From an uncultured Lachnospiraceae bacterium (GTDB lineage Bacteria > Bacillota > Clostridia > Lachnospirales > Lachnospiraceae): a stretch of 64,000 bases of DNA. Under the pieces are notes generated by a model. It had not been told where the DNA came from and did no database searches. It was given only the letters and a program-made list of their open reading frames with translations. Made by a program: the position numbers and the translations under genes. The stretch spans positions 21,401-85,400 of the forward strand of contig CACZLA010000003.1 of NCBI GenBank assembly GCA_902781895.1. The letters run 5' to 3'. Of the stretch, positions 8,642-17,396 are shown piece after piece. Every line of letters begins with the position of its first letter. Within the stretch, counting starts at the first letter, position 1.

Positions 8642-9244
8642 ATGGGTGTATTTTCAAAGGTTCACAGATACAGAGATGCAGGTCAGGATGCGAATGTTAA
8701 TAATGTAGCCAGATTCGGACAGCCATATAATTCGCTGTTTACTTCTACAAAGATTTTTACCCTGCATCATCATATAGATATCACTGATGCGAGTGAACGT
8801 GTAATTTATAAAGCTGACACAAAGGTTTTTACTATCCATGACACCACTGATATTACGGATTATACCGGGGCTCCGGTGGCTCATATTGAAAGGAAGATTT
8901 TTTCATTCCATGAAAGACATTACATTACAATGTCAAATGGTCTCAGTTTTCAGCTTTCAAATGAATTGTTCCATATTATCAAGGATATCACAAATATCGA
9001 GGGGCTTGGCTGGCAGATGCGTGGAAATATACTTGCCCTGAATTTTGAGATATATGATACAAACGGAAACATAGTTGCGGTTATCGGACAGAAGATGATA
9101 TCAATGCATGATAAATACTGTATAGATATATATCGCCCGGACTGCGAACAGATAGTGGTTGCAATCCTCGTTACTCTCCAGCATATGATATGTGACAGAG
9201 AAAACAGAAATTCATCCTCGTATTCATATTCGGGAAACAATTGA
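8642..9244 (+). CDS. LURP-one-related family protein
   Basis: A 200-residue protein made of repeated short beta strands (KIFTLHHHIDITDA, KVFTIHDTTDITDY, KIFSFHERHYITM), the pattern of LURP-one-related/Tubby-like proteins such as B. subtilis YxjI. The biochemical role of the family in bacteria is not known; the fold resembles phospholipid-binding Tubby domains. AAAGGAG precedes the ATG. The gene converges on the PH-domain gene with only a 10-base gap and no evident terminator, so their transcripts may overlap. Confidence 0.75.
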   Translation: MGVFSKVHRYRDAGQDANVNNVARFGQPYNSLFTSTKIFTLHHHIDITDASERVIYKADTKVFTIHDTTDITDYTGAPVAHIERKIFSFHERHYITMSNGLSFQLSNELFHIIKDITNIEGLGWQMRGNILALNFEIYDTNGNIVAVIGQKMISMHDKYCIDIYRPDCEQIVVAILVTLQHMICDRENRNSSSYSYSGNN

Positions 9245-9254
9245 TATTCATTGA

Positions 9255-9659
9255 TCAGTGATGGTAATCGTCATAATCATCAAAATCATCATCAAAATCT
9301 TGATGACCGTGATCGCTCATGTATTCACGACCGCTGATCCTCTTACGCTGACGTTCTTCCTCAACCAGCTGTGACAGCTGCTCCTTTGCTTCCTGAGAGT
9401 GCTTTATATTTTTGATAATGAAGCATCCCATGGTTTTATCGGAGCTGTCTACCTTTATGGAACCGAGTCCGAATATTCTTTGTATAAATGAACGACTGAG
9501 TGAAAGATCCAGAACTCTGTAAAGTCGTATCTCATCCTCTCTGATACTGAGCATTCCGGATTTTATGAAAAGACGCTCCTCGTCAAAGCTGTAAACTGTA
9601 AATGTCCAGGGCAGTCCGCACCAGATTCTTTTACGTTCTCTGAATAGTATTTCTCCCAT
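9255..9659 (-). CDS. Bacterial PH-domain protein
   Basis: A 134-residue protein starting at the ATG whose complement ends at 9659, with CAGGAGGT just upstream. The core (LFRERKRIWCGLPWTFTVYS, then LFIKSGMLSIREDEIRLYRV) matches the bacterial pleckstrin-homology-like domain of the DUF304/YdbT type. These proteins have no known enzymatic role and often occur near membrane-stress genes. There is no transmembrane helix. The C-terminus is a run of Asp and His (DFDDDFDDYDDYHH) that could bind metal (inference). An in-frame start 24 codons earlier lacks a ribosome site. Confidence 0.7.
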   Translation of the reverse strand: MGEILFRERKRIWCGLPWTFTVYSFDEERLFIKSGMLSIREDEIRLYRVLDLSLSRSFIQRIFGLGSIKVDSSDKTMGCFIIKNIKHSQEAKEQLSQLVEEERQRKRISGREYMSDHGHQDFDDDFDDYDDYHH

Positions 9660-9770
9660 GATAAACCTCCTGATTCGGTATGTTTTATTGCAGGATATAA
9701 AGGCTTTTAACCTCACAAAATAAGAATACATTACTTGGGTTATTCTTTCAAGAGTTTTTGCATTTGTCTT

Positions 9771-9800
9771 TTGACACTTATGTCATAAAAATGTTATAAT
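9771..9800 (+). promoter_or_regulatory. Strong promoter overlapped by a palindrome
   Basis: TTGACA (9771-9776) and TATAAT (9795-9800) with an 18-base spacer are both full consensus. TGACACTTATGTCA (9772-9785), a palindrome with a 4-base centre, overlaps the -35. The same palindrome, read on the other strand, occurs at 45057, and a one-mismatch copy at 27937. Confidence 0.8.
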
Positions 9801-9848
9801 GAAGTGTATTTTTTATAAGTAAAAATAATAAAACGGGAGGTTAAGACC

Positions 9849-10001
9849 ATGCCTGATTTAAATGATTTAAAAGGACTTGCCGACAAGGCAGGGGACGCTG
9901 TTAAAAAAGCGGGAATAAAAGAAGAAGATATTGAGAAATATAAAGATAAAGCTATAGATGTAGCTAAGGATTTATTCGATAAGAAAAAGGATAAGAAATA
10001 A
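9849..10001 (+). CDS. Small helical protein, 50 residues
   Basis: The frame begins MPDLNDLKGLADKAGDAVKK and ends in a lysine-rich tail (DKKKDKK). It is rich in Lys, Asp and Ala with heptad-like spacing, so it should form an amphipathic helix. GGGAGG lies 8 bases before the ATG and a consensus promoter lies upstream. The stop codon is immediately followed by the ATG of the zinc-ribbon membrane protein, with no gap. The composition recalls small CsbD-like or antitoxin-like helical proteins, but I do not recognise the family. The strong promoter and ribosome site make it likely to be expressed. Confidence 0.75.
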   Translation: MPDLNDLKGLADKAGDAVKKAGIKEEDIEKYKDKAIDVAKDLFDKKKDKK

Positions 10002-11684
10002 ATGGCTGTTTGTCCTAACTGTGGTGGCATGCTCAGATTTGATATAGCCGGTCAATGTATGAAATGTGATTCATGTACATCCACATTTGATCCATATGCC
10101 TTCCAGTATGGAGGCAGTGCTGAAGAAAGCACGGAATATGATGTAACGGTCTTTAAATGTCCTCAATGTGGTGGAGAGATATTCTCAACAGATCAGACCG
10201 CAGCAGGCTTTTGCAGCTACTGCGGCTCTTCGAATGTTCTGGAGTCACATCTGACAAAGGAGAAACGACCTGAGTTTATCATTCCATTTAAGAAAACAAA
10301 AGAAGACTGTAAAAACATATTCAAATCACATACGAAAAAAGCTCTGTTTGCCCCGGCCGACTTTAAGAGCGAGGGAAGGATAGATTCCTTCAGAGGTATA
10401 TATATGCCATACTGGTTATATGATATGTCTCAGAACAATCCCATCGATGTAAAAACATCAACTTCCCACAGAAGAGGAGATTATATTATTACCGACCATT
10501 ATATCTGCGGCGGTTTTCTTGACTGCTCGTATAATGGTGTTTCTTATGATGCGTCTTCGGCTTTTGCTGATGATATCAGTAATGAGATCGCTCCCTTCAA
10601 TGTTAAAGATATTACAGAGTTTTCTCCTGCATTTTTATCGGGATTTTATGCAGATCTTGCAGATGTTCCTGTCAATACCTATGAGGATGCTGCTATAGAT
10701 CTTGCTCAGGAGGGAACATATAACTATATAAAGAAGAGCAGCCCCATGAGTAAGGAGAGCTTTGACGAATCCAAGGCTGCGGTAAAGGGGCGTATCAAGA
10801 CTGAAATAAATGCTGAACGGTCTGCCATGTTTCCTGTGTGGTTCATGACCTACAGAAACAGGGACAGAGTTGCATATGCTACAGTAAACGGACAGACGGG
10901 AAGAGTGTCGTCGGACATCCCTGTCAGTGTTCCAAAATATCTGCTTTGTGCGGGAATTATAGCGGTTATATTGTTTTTTATATTTCAGATGTTTTTTACC
11001 TTGCTTCCCGGCACTGTACTGACAATCATAGGATTTGTATCACTTATCAGCGGTATCATGTACGCTTCCCAGATGAAAAGTATAGTCGCACAGGAAAATC
11101 ATGATGATGATCTGGGACTTCGGTCCAGGATGGATAAAAAGAAACAGTCCAGACTGGATGCGCAGAAGGGTGCTTATTTTGCAGATACGGATGAACCATT
11201 TGTTCTTACTGAAAGAGATATAAAGAATAGTAAGAGAAGAAGAAAAGAAGCGAAGAAGAACGAGAATAAGGGAACGTATATCGTGCTTATCGTAGCTATG
11301 ATATTTATCGGTATTCCTATATTATTCTCCGTATTCGGCGGAATTCTCACATTTGCATTTTCGGGTTCTATACTTAGTACTGTAATAGTGGGACTTTCAT
11401 TACTGGTAAATATCATACTTACTGTTACGTCGTCCCGTAATATAAAGCTTATGGATTCCAAAAAAGGAATCTCGTCACTTTTGTGGACGGTTATGGGTCT
11501 TGGTATTTCACTTGGAGTTCTTATAGTTAATCCTGTTGCGGATATTATTTACTATATAGCAGCGGTAGCGGCAATGGTGGGAATTCTTATCGCACTTATC
11601 GATATGATACTCTGCTACAACCTGCTGGCGATGAGACCACTTCCTCAGTTTGAGATGTACAAGGGAGGTGATGACCGTGCGTAG
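10002..11684 (+). CDS. Zinc-ribbon membrane protein
   Basis: A 560-residue protein. The N-terminus has two zinc-ribbon units: CPNCGG and CMKCDSC within the first 30 residues, then CPQCGGE and CSYCGSS at about 51-76. A conserved central domain contains FIIPFKKTKEDCKNIF and RGIYMPYWLYDM, followed by hydrophobic segments at about 307-350 and four or more from about 425 to the end. It belongs to a family common in Lachnospiraceae and annotated only as TFIIB-type zinc-ribbon-containing protein; function unknown. It follows the 50-aa gene without a gap, and its last 8 bases overlap the TPM gene, so the three form one translationally coupled unit. Confidence 0.65.
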   Translation: MAVCPNCGGMLRFDIAGQCMKCDSCTSTFDPYAFQYGGSAEESTEYDVTVFKCPQCGGEIFSTDQTAAGFCSYCGSSNVLESHLTKEKRPEFIIPFKKTKEDCKNIFKSHTKKALFAPADFKSEGRIDSFRGIYMPYWLYDMSQNNPIDVKTSTSHRRGDYIITDHYICGGFLDCSYNGVSYDASSAFADDISNEIAPFNVKDITEFSPAFLSGFYADLADVPVNTYEDAAIDLAQEGTYNYIKKSSPMSKESFDESKAAVKGRIKTEINAERSAMFPVWFMTYRNRDRVAYATVNGQTGRVSSDIPVSVPKYLLCAGIIAVILFFIFQMFFTLLPGTVLTIIGFVSLISGIMYASQMKSIVAQENHDDDLGLRSRMDKKKQSRLDAQKGAYFADTDEPFVLTERDIKNSKRRRKEAKKNENKGTYIVLIVAMIFIGIPILFSVFGGILTFAFSGSILSTVIVGLSLLVNIILTVTSSRNIKLMDSKKGISSLLWTVMGLGISLGVLIVNPVADIIYYIAAVAAMVGILIALIDMILCYNLLAMRPLPQFEMYKGGDDRA

Positions 11685-12510
11685 TAGTGAAAGAAAAATA
11701 AACAGGATTATCACCCGAAAACTGCTGATGGTGATACTCAGCCTGGTAATGATAGCATCTTTGCTGGCGCTTGTTCCGGCTGCCATATCCCATGCAAGTG
11801 ACAGCAGATATACCAATCCTGAGAGTGGCTATGGAGTATACATCACTGATGATGCAGATCTTCTTACGGATGGTGAGGAAGAGGAACTGCTGGAAGTAAT
11901 GAAAAAGCTTTCCGAATATGGAAATGTAGCATTTTATAGTACAGAACGCGGCTACTCCGATACTTCATCAGCTGCAAAGGATTATTACTTAAATAATATC
12001 GCAGCAAATAATGTGAGCGGAACTGTTTTCATGATTGACATGGGAAGCAGGCAGTTATATATATGCAATGCCGGTACAGACGGTTTGGGAATGAGAAGTG
12101 TTATTTCAAATGCCAGATCAAATACTATCGCAGATAATGTATATAAATATGCAAGTGATAAGAAATATTTTAAATGTGCTTATGAGGTTTACAGTCAGGA
12201 ACTGACTCTTATGGAGGGCGGAAAGATAGCTCAGCCCATGAAGCTCACAAGCAACATCTTCCTTGCGATAGTTGTAGCAATGATAATTGCTTTTATCATA
12301 GTTAAAGCGTTTTCAGTTACACTTCCTCCTTCAGAGAAGGAACTTCTGGCGGCTATAAATACCAACCAGAATATAGCAAATTATAATAAGAATTTCTCTC
12401 ATACAACAAGAACATACAGTCCGAGAAGTTCATCATCCTCCAGCTCCGGCGGCGGAGGTGGTGGCGGTGGCGGAGGCGGCGGTTTCTCCGGCGGAGGCCA
12501 CAGCTTCTAA
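11677..12510 (+). CDS. TPM-domain membrane protein (YgcG-like)
   Basis: A 277-residue protein with a GTG start 8 bases after GGGAGG; the ATG at 11671 abuts that site and is too close. Order of features: a signal/anchor helix near 10-30, a TPM domain (about 45-175, YITDDADLLTDGEEEELLEV, then GTVFMIDMGSRQLYICNAG), a second membrane helix near 195-215, and a Gly/Ser-rich tail ending GFSGGGHSF. The tail is typical of the YgcG/TPM family, some plant members of which have phosphatase activity; bacterial members are linked to membrane-protein handling. The start overlaps the upstream gene by 8 bases. Confidence 0.78.
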   Translation: MRSSERKINRIITRKLLMVILSLVMIASLLALVPAAISHASDSRYTNPESGYGVYITDDADLLTDGEEEELLEVMKKLSEYGNVAFYSTERGYSDTSSAAKDYYLNNIAANNVSGTVFMIDMGSRQLYICNAGTDGLGMRSVISNARSNTIADNVYKYASDKKYFKCAYEVYSQELTLMEGGKIAQPMKLTSNIFLAIVVAMIIAFIIVKAFSVTLPPSEKELLAAINTNQNIANYNKNFSHTTRTYSPRSSSSSSSGGGGGGGGGGGGFSGGGHSF

Positions 12511-12565
12511 ACACTGTTAAATAAAAATACATCGAATGAAAAAATACGTCGAATGAGACGAAAAA

Positions 12566-12602
12566 ATGTCATTCTGAGGCCGCAGGCCGAAGAATCTGAT
12601 TT
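12566..12602 (+). repeat. TGTCATTCTGAG element upstream of pyruvate kinase
   Basis: A divergent copy of the dispersed element: ATGTCATTCTGAG, then GGCCGCAGGCC (a small self-complementary insert), then GAAGAATCTGATTT. It ends 10 bases before the pyk ATG. Just upstream, AATACATCGAATGA and AATACGTCGAATGA repeat at a 17-base interval (12526 and 12543). Confidence 0.75.
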
Positions 12603-12612
12603 GGAGAAAAAT

Positions 12613-14037
12613 ATGAGAAAAACAAAGGTTATATGTACCATAGGACCTGCAAGTGATAATGAACAGACACTTCGTCAGCTTATAGAAGAGGGTATGGCAG
12701 TTGCCAGACTGAACTTCTCTCATGGGACCCATGAGGAGCATAAGAAGAAGTTCGACCTGATCAAAAAGGTCAGAGCTGATCTGAGACAGCCCATCGCCAT
12801 CATGCTTGATACTAAGGGACCTGAGTACAGAATAGGATGCTTTGAAGGCGGCAGTATCACACTTAACGATGGAGATACATTTATCTTTACTACTGAAGAT
12901 ATAATGGGAAATCAGCAGAAGGTTTCCGTCAGCTACAAGAATCTGATAGATAATCTCGAGATTGGAGATAAGATCCTTGTAAATAACGGTCTGGTCATCT
13001 TTGAGGTTACGGAACTGAAGGAAAAGGAAGCGGTATGCACCTGTCTTGCAGGCGGCGTTCTGTCAGATAAGAAGTCCATGAACTTCCCGAACAAGGTTCT
13101 GGATCAGCCCTTCCTCAGCGAACAGGATAAGAAGGATCTGCTTTTCGGTATCCAGAATGGAGCTGATTATATCGCGGCTTCCTTTGTTTCCACAAAGAAG
13201 GACGTTCAGGATATGCGAGAATTCCTTGATCAGAACGGTGGTAAGGATGTGGAGATCATCGCCAAGATAGAAAACCGTTCAGGTGTTGAAAATATTGAGG
13301 ATATCTGTGAGCTTTCAGATGGTATCATGATAGCCCGAGGTGATCTGGGAGTTGAAATTCCCGGTGTTGAGGTTCCTTCGGTTCAGAAGTTCCTCATATC
13401 AAAATGCCGTATGATGGGTGTCAGAGTTATCACTGCTACTGAGATGCTGGAGTCCATGATCAAGAATCCTCGACCTACCAGAGCGGAGATATCCGATGTG
13501 GCAAATGCAGTCTATGACGGAACATCTGCAGTTATGCTTTCGGGAGAAACTGCTTCGGGAAAATATCCCGTTCAGGCTCTGAAAACAATGGTTGAAACCG
13601 TTGCTTATACGGAAACTAAGATTAATTACAAAAAGCGTTTCAGAAACGCGGACTTCGAAGTAAGAAGCACTCTGGATGCTGTTTCGCATTCAGTCTGCAG
13701 TATGGCTATCGATGTGGATGCCAAGTGCATAATAGTTAATTCCCTTAGTGGTAGAACAGCGAGAATGGTCAGCCGTTTCAGATGTCCTGTAGATATAATA
13801 GGAATGACCACATCTGCAAAGGTATGGAGAAAGCTGAATCTGTCATGGGGACTTACTCCGGTAATGTGCGGAGTGTTTGACAGTATGGAAGAAATGTTCA
13901 GAAATTCCGTTCTGGAAGCAACTGCCGCCCTGGGACTTGAAAAGGGTGACAATGTTGTTATAACAGGCGGTATAGTAAACGGAACAAGCGGTAATACAAA
14001 CCTTATCAAGGTTGAAGAGATAGAACAGGCATGGTAG
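12613..14037 (+). CDS. pyk: Pyruvate kinase
   Basis: This 474-residue protein catalyses the last step of glycolysis, phosphoenolpyruvate and ADP to pyruvate and ATP. Family motifs are clear: KVICTIGPAS at the N-terminus, RLNFSHG, MLDTKGPEYRIG, the active-site lysine signature IIAKIENRSGVENI, and IMIARGDLGVEIP. The length matches the short form without the extra C-terminal PEP-utiliser-like domain. The start is the ATG preceded by TTGGAG; a frame continuing 20 codons upstream merely translates a dispersed repeat. Expected to be a K+/Mg2+-dependent tetramer. It stands alone, followed by a possible 36-codon gene. Confidence 0.96.
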   Translation: MRKTKVICTIGPASDNEQTLRQLIEEGMAVARLNFSHGTHEEHKKKFDLIKKVRADLRQPIAIMLDTKGPEYRIGCFEGGSITLNDGDTFIFTTEDIMGNQQKVSVSYKNLIDNLEIGDKILVNNGLVIFEVTELKEKEAVCTCLAGGVLSDKKSMNFPNKVLDQPFLSEQDKKDLLFGIQNGADYIAASFVSTKKDVQDMREFLDQNGGKDVEIIAKIENRSGVENIEDICELSDGIMIARGDLGVEIPGVEVPSVQKFLISKCRMMGVRVITATEMLESMIKNPRPTRAEISDVANAVYDGTSAVMLSGETASGKYPVQALKTMVETVAYTETKINYKKRFRNADFEVRSTLDAVSHSVCSMAIDVDAKCIIVNSLSGRTARMVSRFRCPVDIIGMTTSAKVWRKLNLSWGLTPVMCGVFDSMEEMFRNSVLEATAALGLEKGDNVVITGGIVNGTSGNTNLIKVEEIEQAW

Positions 14038-14084
14038 AGAACATGGAAATGGTTTGATACCTGCAAAAAAGGAGGTGACGGTTT

Positions 14085-14195
14085 ATGGAATATGATGCCA
14101 AACAGGATATAGATTATCACTTGTGTATTTATATCAAAGCAAAAATAAACTCGGATTATATCCATGACTGTCACATTTACTTATGTAAGAAGTGA
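14085..14195 (+). CDS. Possible small peptide gene, 36 residues
   Basis: AAAAAAGGAGGTGA, an almost perfect anti-Shine-Dalgarno match, lies 5 bases before an ATG that opens a 36-codon frame beginning MEYDAKQDIDYHLCIYIKAK and ending CHIYLCKK. Cysteines at 14, 29 and 34 and histidines at 12, 27 and 30 stand out. It lies in the 221-base gap between pyruvate kinase and mgtE. I do not recognise it. It may be a real microprotein or a leader peptide for mgtE. Confidence 0.45.
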   Translation: MEYDAKQDIDYHLCIYIKAKINSDYIHDCHIYLCKK

Positions 14196-14258
14196 GGCTT
14201 ATTAGTGCGGTCGGATATATCAGAGTAATAAAACACCTGAAGGAGGAAGGCTGCAGCA

Positions 14259-15611
14259 ATGGAAGAAAGTAAGCTTGAACTTGATGTGATCATGGACCTT
14301 CTCGAGCATCGTAAATTTGCTGAGCTGAGGGATCTTCTGAAAGAACAGAATCCCATAGATGTAGCTCAGATACTTGGAGAGGTTCCTGAAGAAAAACTGC
14401 TGCTTCTGTATAGAATGCTTCCGAAGGAGGATGCCGCCGAGGTATTTTCCGAGATGGAGCATGATGAACAGGAAACACTGATAAAAGCATTTAATGACCG
14501 GGAGATCCGGGACGTCATTGAAGAAATGTACGTGGATGATGCGGTTGATATGCTTGAGGAAATGCCGGCGGTTGTTGTAAATAAAATACTGAGACACGCG
14601 GATCCCGAAACGAGAAAAGAGATAAACGAGCTTCTGAAATATCCGGAGGATAGTGCGGGTTCGGTCATGACTACAGAGTACATGAGTCTGAAGAGTGACA
14701 TGACCGTGGCGGATGCATTTGAACGTATACGTCGTACTGCGGATGAGAAGGAGGATATATATACCTGTTATGTTATAAGTCCATCCAGAAAGCTGGAGGG
14801 AACGGTAACTCTGAAGGAAATGTTCCTTACATCAAAGGATACTGTTATCGGGGACTTGATGGAAACAAATCTTATTTCTGCTTATACATATGATGATCAG
14901 GAAAAGGTTGCCAAGAATATGGCGAAGTACAATCTTACAGCCATACCCATAGTTGACAGGGAAGAAAGACTTGTGGGAATAGTAACCGTCGATGATGCTA
15001 TCGATGTCATCCAGGAAGAGAACACTGAGGATATCGAAATGATGGCCGCTATCACACCTACCGATAAGCCATACATAAGCACGGGATTTTTTGAGACATA
15101 TAAAAAGCGTATACCATGGCTGCTGCTTCTGATGATATCAGCCACATTTACCGGAGCCATCATAACAAAGTATGAGAGTGCTCTCGGAAAGTATGTTATC
15201 CTGACGGCATATATACCTATGCTTATGGATACCGGCGGAAATGCAGGTTCACAGGCTTCGGTTTCCATCATACGTGGTATCTCACTTGATGAAATACAGT
15301 TCTCGGATATATTCAGGATACAGGGAAAAGAATTTCTGGTTGCTCTGCTTTGTGGCGTAACACTTGCAGTGGCAAATTTCGCAAAGCTGATCCTGATCGA
15401 TAAGGTTGCGGTTGTAATAGCAGGAGTTGTCTGCCTCACACTTGTATTTACGGTTATTGTTGCCAAGTTTGTGGGATGCTCGCTCCCTATTCTGGCGAAG
15501 CGTATCGGATTTGATCCGGCGGTAATGGCGAGTCCGTTTATCACAACCATAGTTGATGCGATATCACTTTTCATATATTTCCAGTTTGCATCACATATCC
15601 TGGGAATATAA
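14259..15611 (+). CDS. mgtE: Magnesium transporter MgtE
   Basis: A 450-residue Mg2+ channel of the inner membrane. Order: an acidic helical N domain (1-125, repeats such as DVAQILGEVPEEKLLLLYRM), a pair of CBS domains (about 135-255, including AIPIVDREERLVGIVTVDD), then five membrane helices (285-450) with MDTGGNAGSQASVS, the pore-lining signature of the family. Mg2+ bound between the N and CBS domains closes the pore in studied members. GGAGGAAGG lies upstream of the ATG. No magnesium riboswitch was recognised in the short upstream gap. Confidence 0.94.
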   Translation: MEESKLELDVIMDLLEHRKFAELRDLLKEQNPIDVAQILGEVPEEKLLLLYRMLPKEDAAEVFSEMEHDEQETLIKAFNDREIRDVIEEMYVDDAVDMLEEMPAVVVNKILRHADPETRKEINELLKYPEDSAGSVMTTEYMSLKSDMTVADAFERIRRTADEKEDIYTCYVISPSRKLEGTVTLKEMFLTSKDTVIGDLMETNLISAYTYDDQEKVAKNMAKYNLTAIPIVDREERLVGIVTVDDAIDVIQEENTEDIEMMAAITPTDKPYISTGFFETYKKRIPWLLLLMISATFTGAIITKYESALGKYVILTAYIPMLMDTGGNAGSQASVSIIRGISLDEIQFSDIFRIQGKEFLVALLCGVTLAVANFAKLILIDKVAVVIAGVVCLTLVFTVIVAKFVGCSLPILAKRIGFDPAVMASPFITTIVDAISLFIYFQFASHILGI

Positions 15612-15630
15612 CACACATCTTTTAACATTT

Positions 15631-15678
15631 ATGTCATTCTGAAAAACATGTGTCATTCTGAACGAAGTGAAGAGTCTT
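15631..15678 (+). repeat. TGTCATTCTGA element, one partial and one full copy
   Basis: ATGTCATTCTGA at 15631 and TGTCATTCTGAACGAAGTGAAGAGTCTTT from 15650 (a variant of the dispersed element). It ends 19 bases before the sugar-kinase ATG. Confidence 0.75.
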
Positions 15679-15697
15679 TTGGAAGAGGAGGTAAGGT

Positions 15698-16795
15698 ATG
15701 GGGATAGTTTTAAAGGATAGATCAGAGTGTTACTATGATGCACTCAGTCTCGGAGAGATAATGCTCCGATTTGATCCGGGGGATGGAAGGATCAAAACCA
15801 CCAGACAGTTCAAGGTCTGGGAAGGCGGCGGAGAGTATAATGTGGTTAGAGGCCTCAGAAAATGCTTCGGACTGAAAACAGGAGTTATTACTGCATTTGC
15901 AGATAATGAAGTTGGTAAGCTGCTGGAGGATTTTATTCTTCAGGGCGGTGTAGATACTTCACTGATATATTGGATGAAGACTGACGGTATAGGTCGTGTC
16001 TGCAGAAACGGACTGAACTTTACCGAAAGAGGCTTCGGTGTCAGAGGTGCTCTGGGCTGCTCTGACAGAGCTAATACAGCGATATCAAAAGCAAAGCCTG
16101 AGGACTTTGATTTTGAATATATATTCGGAAAGCTGGGAACAAGATGGCTTCATACCGGAGGTATCTATGCGGCACTTTCCGAACAGTCGGGAGAAACACT
16201 TATTGAGGCTGTTAAGACAGCCAAGAAATACGGAACGGTTATTTCCTACGACCTGAACTACAGACCGTCTATGTGGAATGATATAGGCGGACTTGAAAAG
16301 GCACAGGAAGTAAATAAAGAAATAGCTAAATACGTAGATGTAATGATTGGAAATGAAGAGGACTTTACAGCGTGTCTCGGCCTTGAGATAGAAGGAAATG
16401 ATGAGGGCCTAAAACACCTTAATGTCAGCGGTTATGAGAAGATGCAGAAGGTTGTTGCCGAGACTTATCCGAATCTGTCGGTTGTAGCAACAACTCTCAG
16501 AACTGTAAAATCTGCTTCAAAAAATGACTGGACTGCTATAGCATATTCTGACGGAAAGGTATATAATGGTTCAGAATTTAAAGATTTAGAAATATTTGAC
16601 AGAGTCGGAGGTGGCGATTCATTTGCTTCCGGTCTGGTATACGGACTGATAACCGAACAGCCCGTAGAAACAGCTTTAGAGTATGGAATTGCACACGGTG
16701 CACTTGCTATGACAACTCCCGGAGATACGACCATGGCAAGCAAAAAAGAAGTCGAAGCACTTATGGCAGGCGCAGGAGCGCGTGTTATAAGATGA
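15698..16795 (+). CDS. PfkB-family sugar kinase, likely 2-keto-3-deoxygluconate kinase
   Basis: A 365-residue ribokinase-fold enzyme. The N-terminal substrate side shows SLGEIMLRFDPG and WEGGGEYNVVRGL, a pattern seen in KDG kinases; the ATP side has RVGGGDSFASGLVYG, whose Asp (near residue 307) is the catalytic base of the family. It should phosphorylate a sugar acid or related sugar at the terminal hydroxyl. No KDG aldolase or isomerase gene adjoins it, so the substrate rests on resemblance only. GAGGAGG precedes the ATG. The next gene, a TetR regulator, begins 17 bases downstream and may be co-transcribed. Confidence 0.78.
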   Translation: MGIVLKDRSECYYDALSLGEIMLRFDPGDGRIKTTRQFKVWEGGGEYNVVRGLRKCFGLKTGVITAFADNEVGKLLEDFILQGGVDTSLIYWMKTDGIGRVCRNGLNFTERGFGVRGALGCSDRANTAISKAKPEDFDFEYIFGKLGTRWLHTGGIYAALSEQSGETLIEAVKTAKKYGTVISYDLNYRPSMWNDIGGLEKAQEVNKEIAKYVDVMIGNEEDFTACLGLEIEGNDEGLKHLNVSGYEKMQKVVAETYPNLSVVATTLRTVKSASKNDWTAIAYSDGKVYNGSEFKDLEIFDRVGGGDSFASGLVYGLITEQPVETALEYGIAHGALAMTTPGDTTMASKKEVEALMAGAGARVIR

Positions 16796-16812
16796 TGGAG
16801 GAACCTTAGATT

Positions 16813-17382
16813 ATGTCAGCCGAAACAACAAAAATGAAACTGAAGAATTCATTTTTTGAGCTTTGTGAAAATGAACCGATAGATAAAATAACCATAAAAG
16901 AGATAGCAGATAATTGTGGGGTGACGTCTCAGACGTTTTATAATCATTTTTCTGATAAATATGATCTCATTTATTGGGTATACAGAAAAAGAATAGATGC
17001 TATATTCGATGAATTTGAAAATGGGAGTATTACCTGGAAAGAACTGTTGGAAACGCTGCTGAGAAGCTATAAAAAAAATGCGGATACTGTTCTTAATGCT
17101 TTGAATAATACGCATGGAAACGATTCTTATCTGAGACTTTCGACAGATTATATGGTAGATAAATTGTCAAAAGGAATTATGGAAAGAACAGGAGTCGAGG
17201 AACTGGATTGGGAGGTGGATATGCATATCAGGGGATATGTAGCCGCTTTTATCAATATTGTCGGATATTGGCTGACATACAGGCCCGATCTGCCGGTTAA
17301 GAGTATGGCGAGGCTGGTGAACGAGGCTATGCCGCGCGAGCTAAGAGACACGTATCAACAAGATAATAATCATCCAAAGTAG
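16813..17382 (+). CDS. TetR/AcrR-family transcriptional regulator
   Basis: A 189-residue regulator with an N-terminal helix-turn-helix (about 18-55: IDKITIKEIADNCGVTSQTF, then YNHFSDKYDLIYW) and a helical ligand-binding C-terminal domain resembling the DhaS/YcfQ-like group. GGAGG lies 11 bases before the ATG. It sits between the PfkB-type kinase and a DUF3137 membrane protein with only short gaps, so it may control this small unit. The ligand is unknown. Confidence 0.83.
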   Translation: MSAETTKMKLKNSFFELCENEPIDKITIKEIADNCGVTSQTFYNHFSDKYDLIYWVYRKRIDAIFDEFENGSITWKELLETLLRSYKKNADTVLNALNNTHGNDSYLRLSTDYMVDKLSKGIMERTGVEELDWEVDMHIRGYVAAFINIVGYWLTYRPDLPVKSMARLVNEAMPRELRDTYQQDNNHPK

Positions 17383-17396
17383 TCAGAGGGATGTAT

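Noticed and set aside
12553-12612. N-terminal extension of pyruvate kinase
   Set aside because: The 20 extra codons translate a dispersed repeat element; the ATG at 12613 has its own ribosome site and matches the family start.
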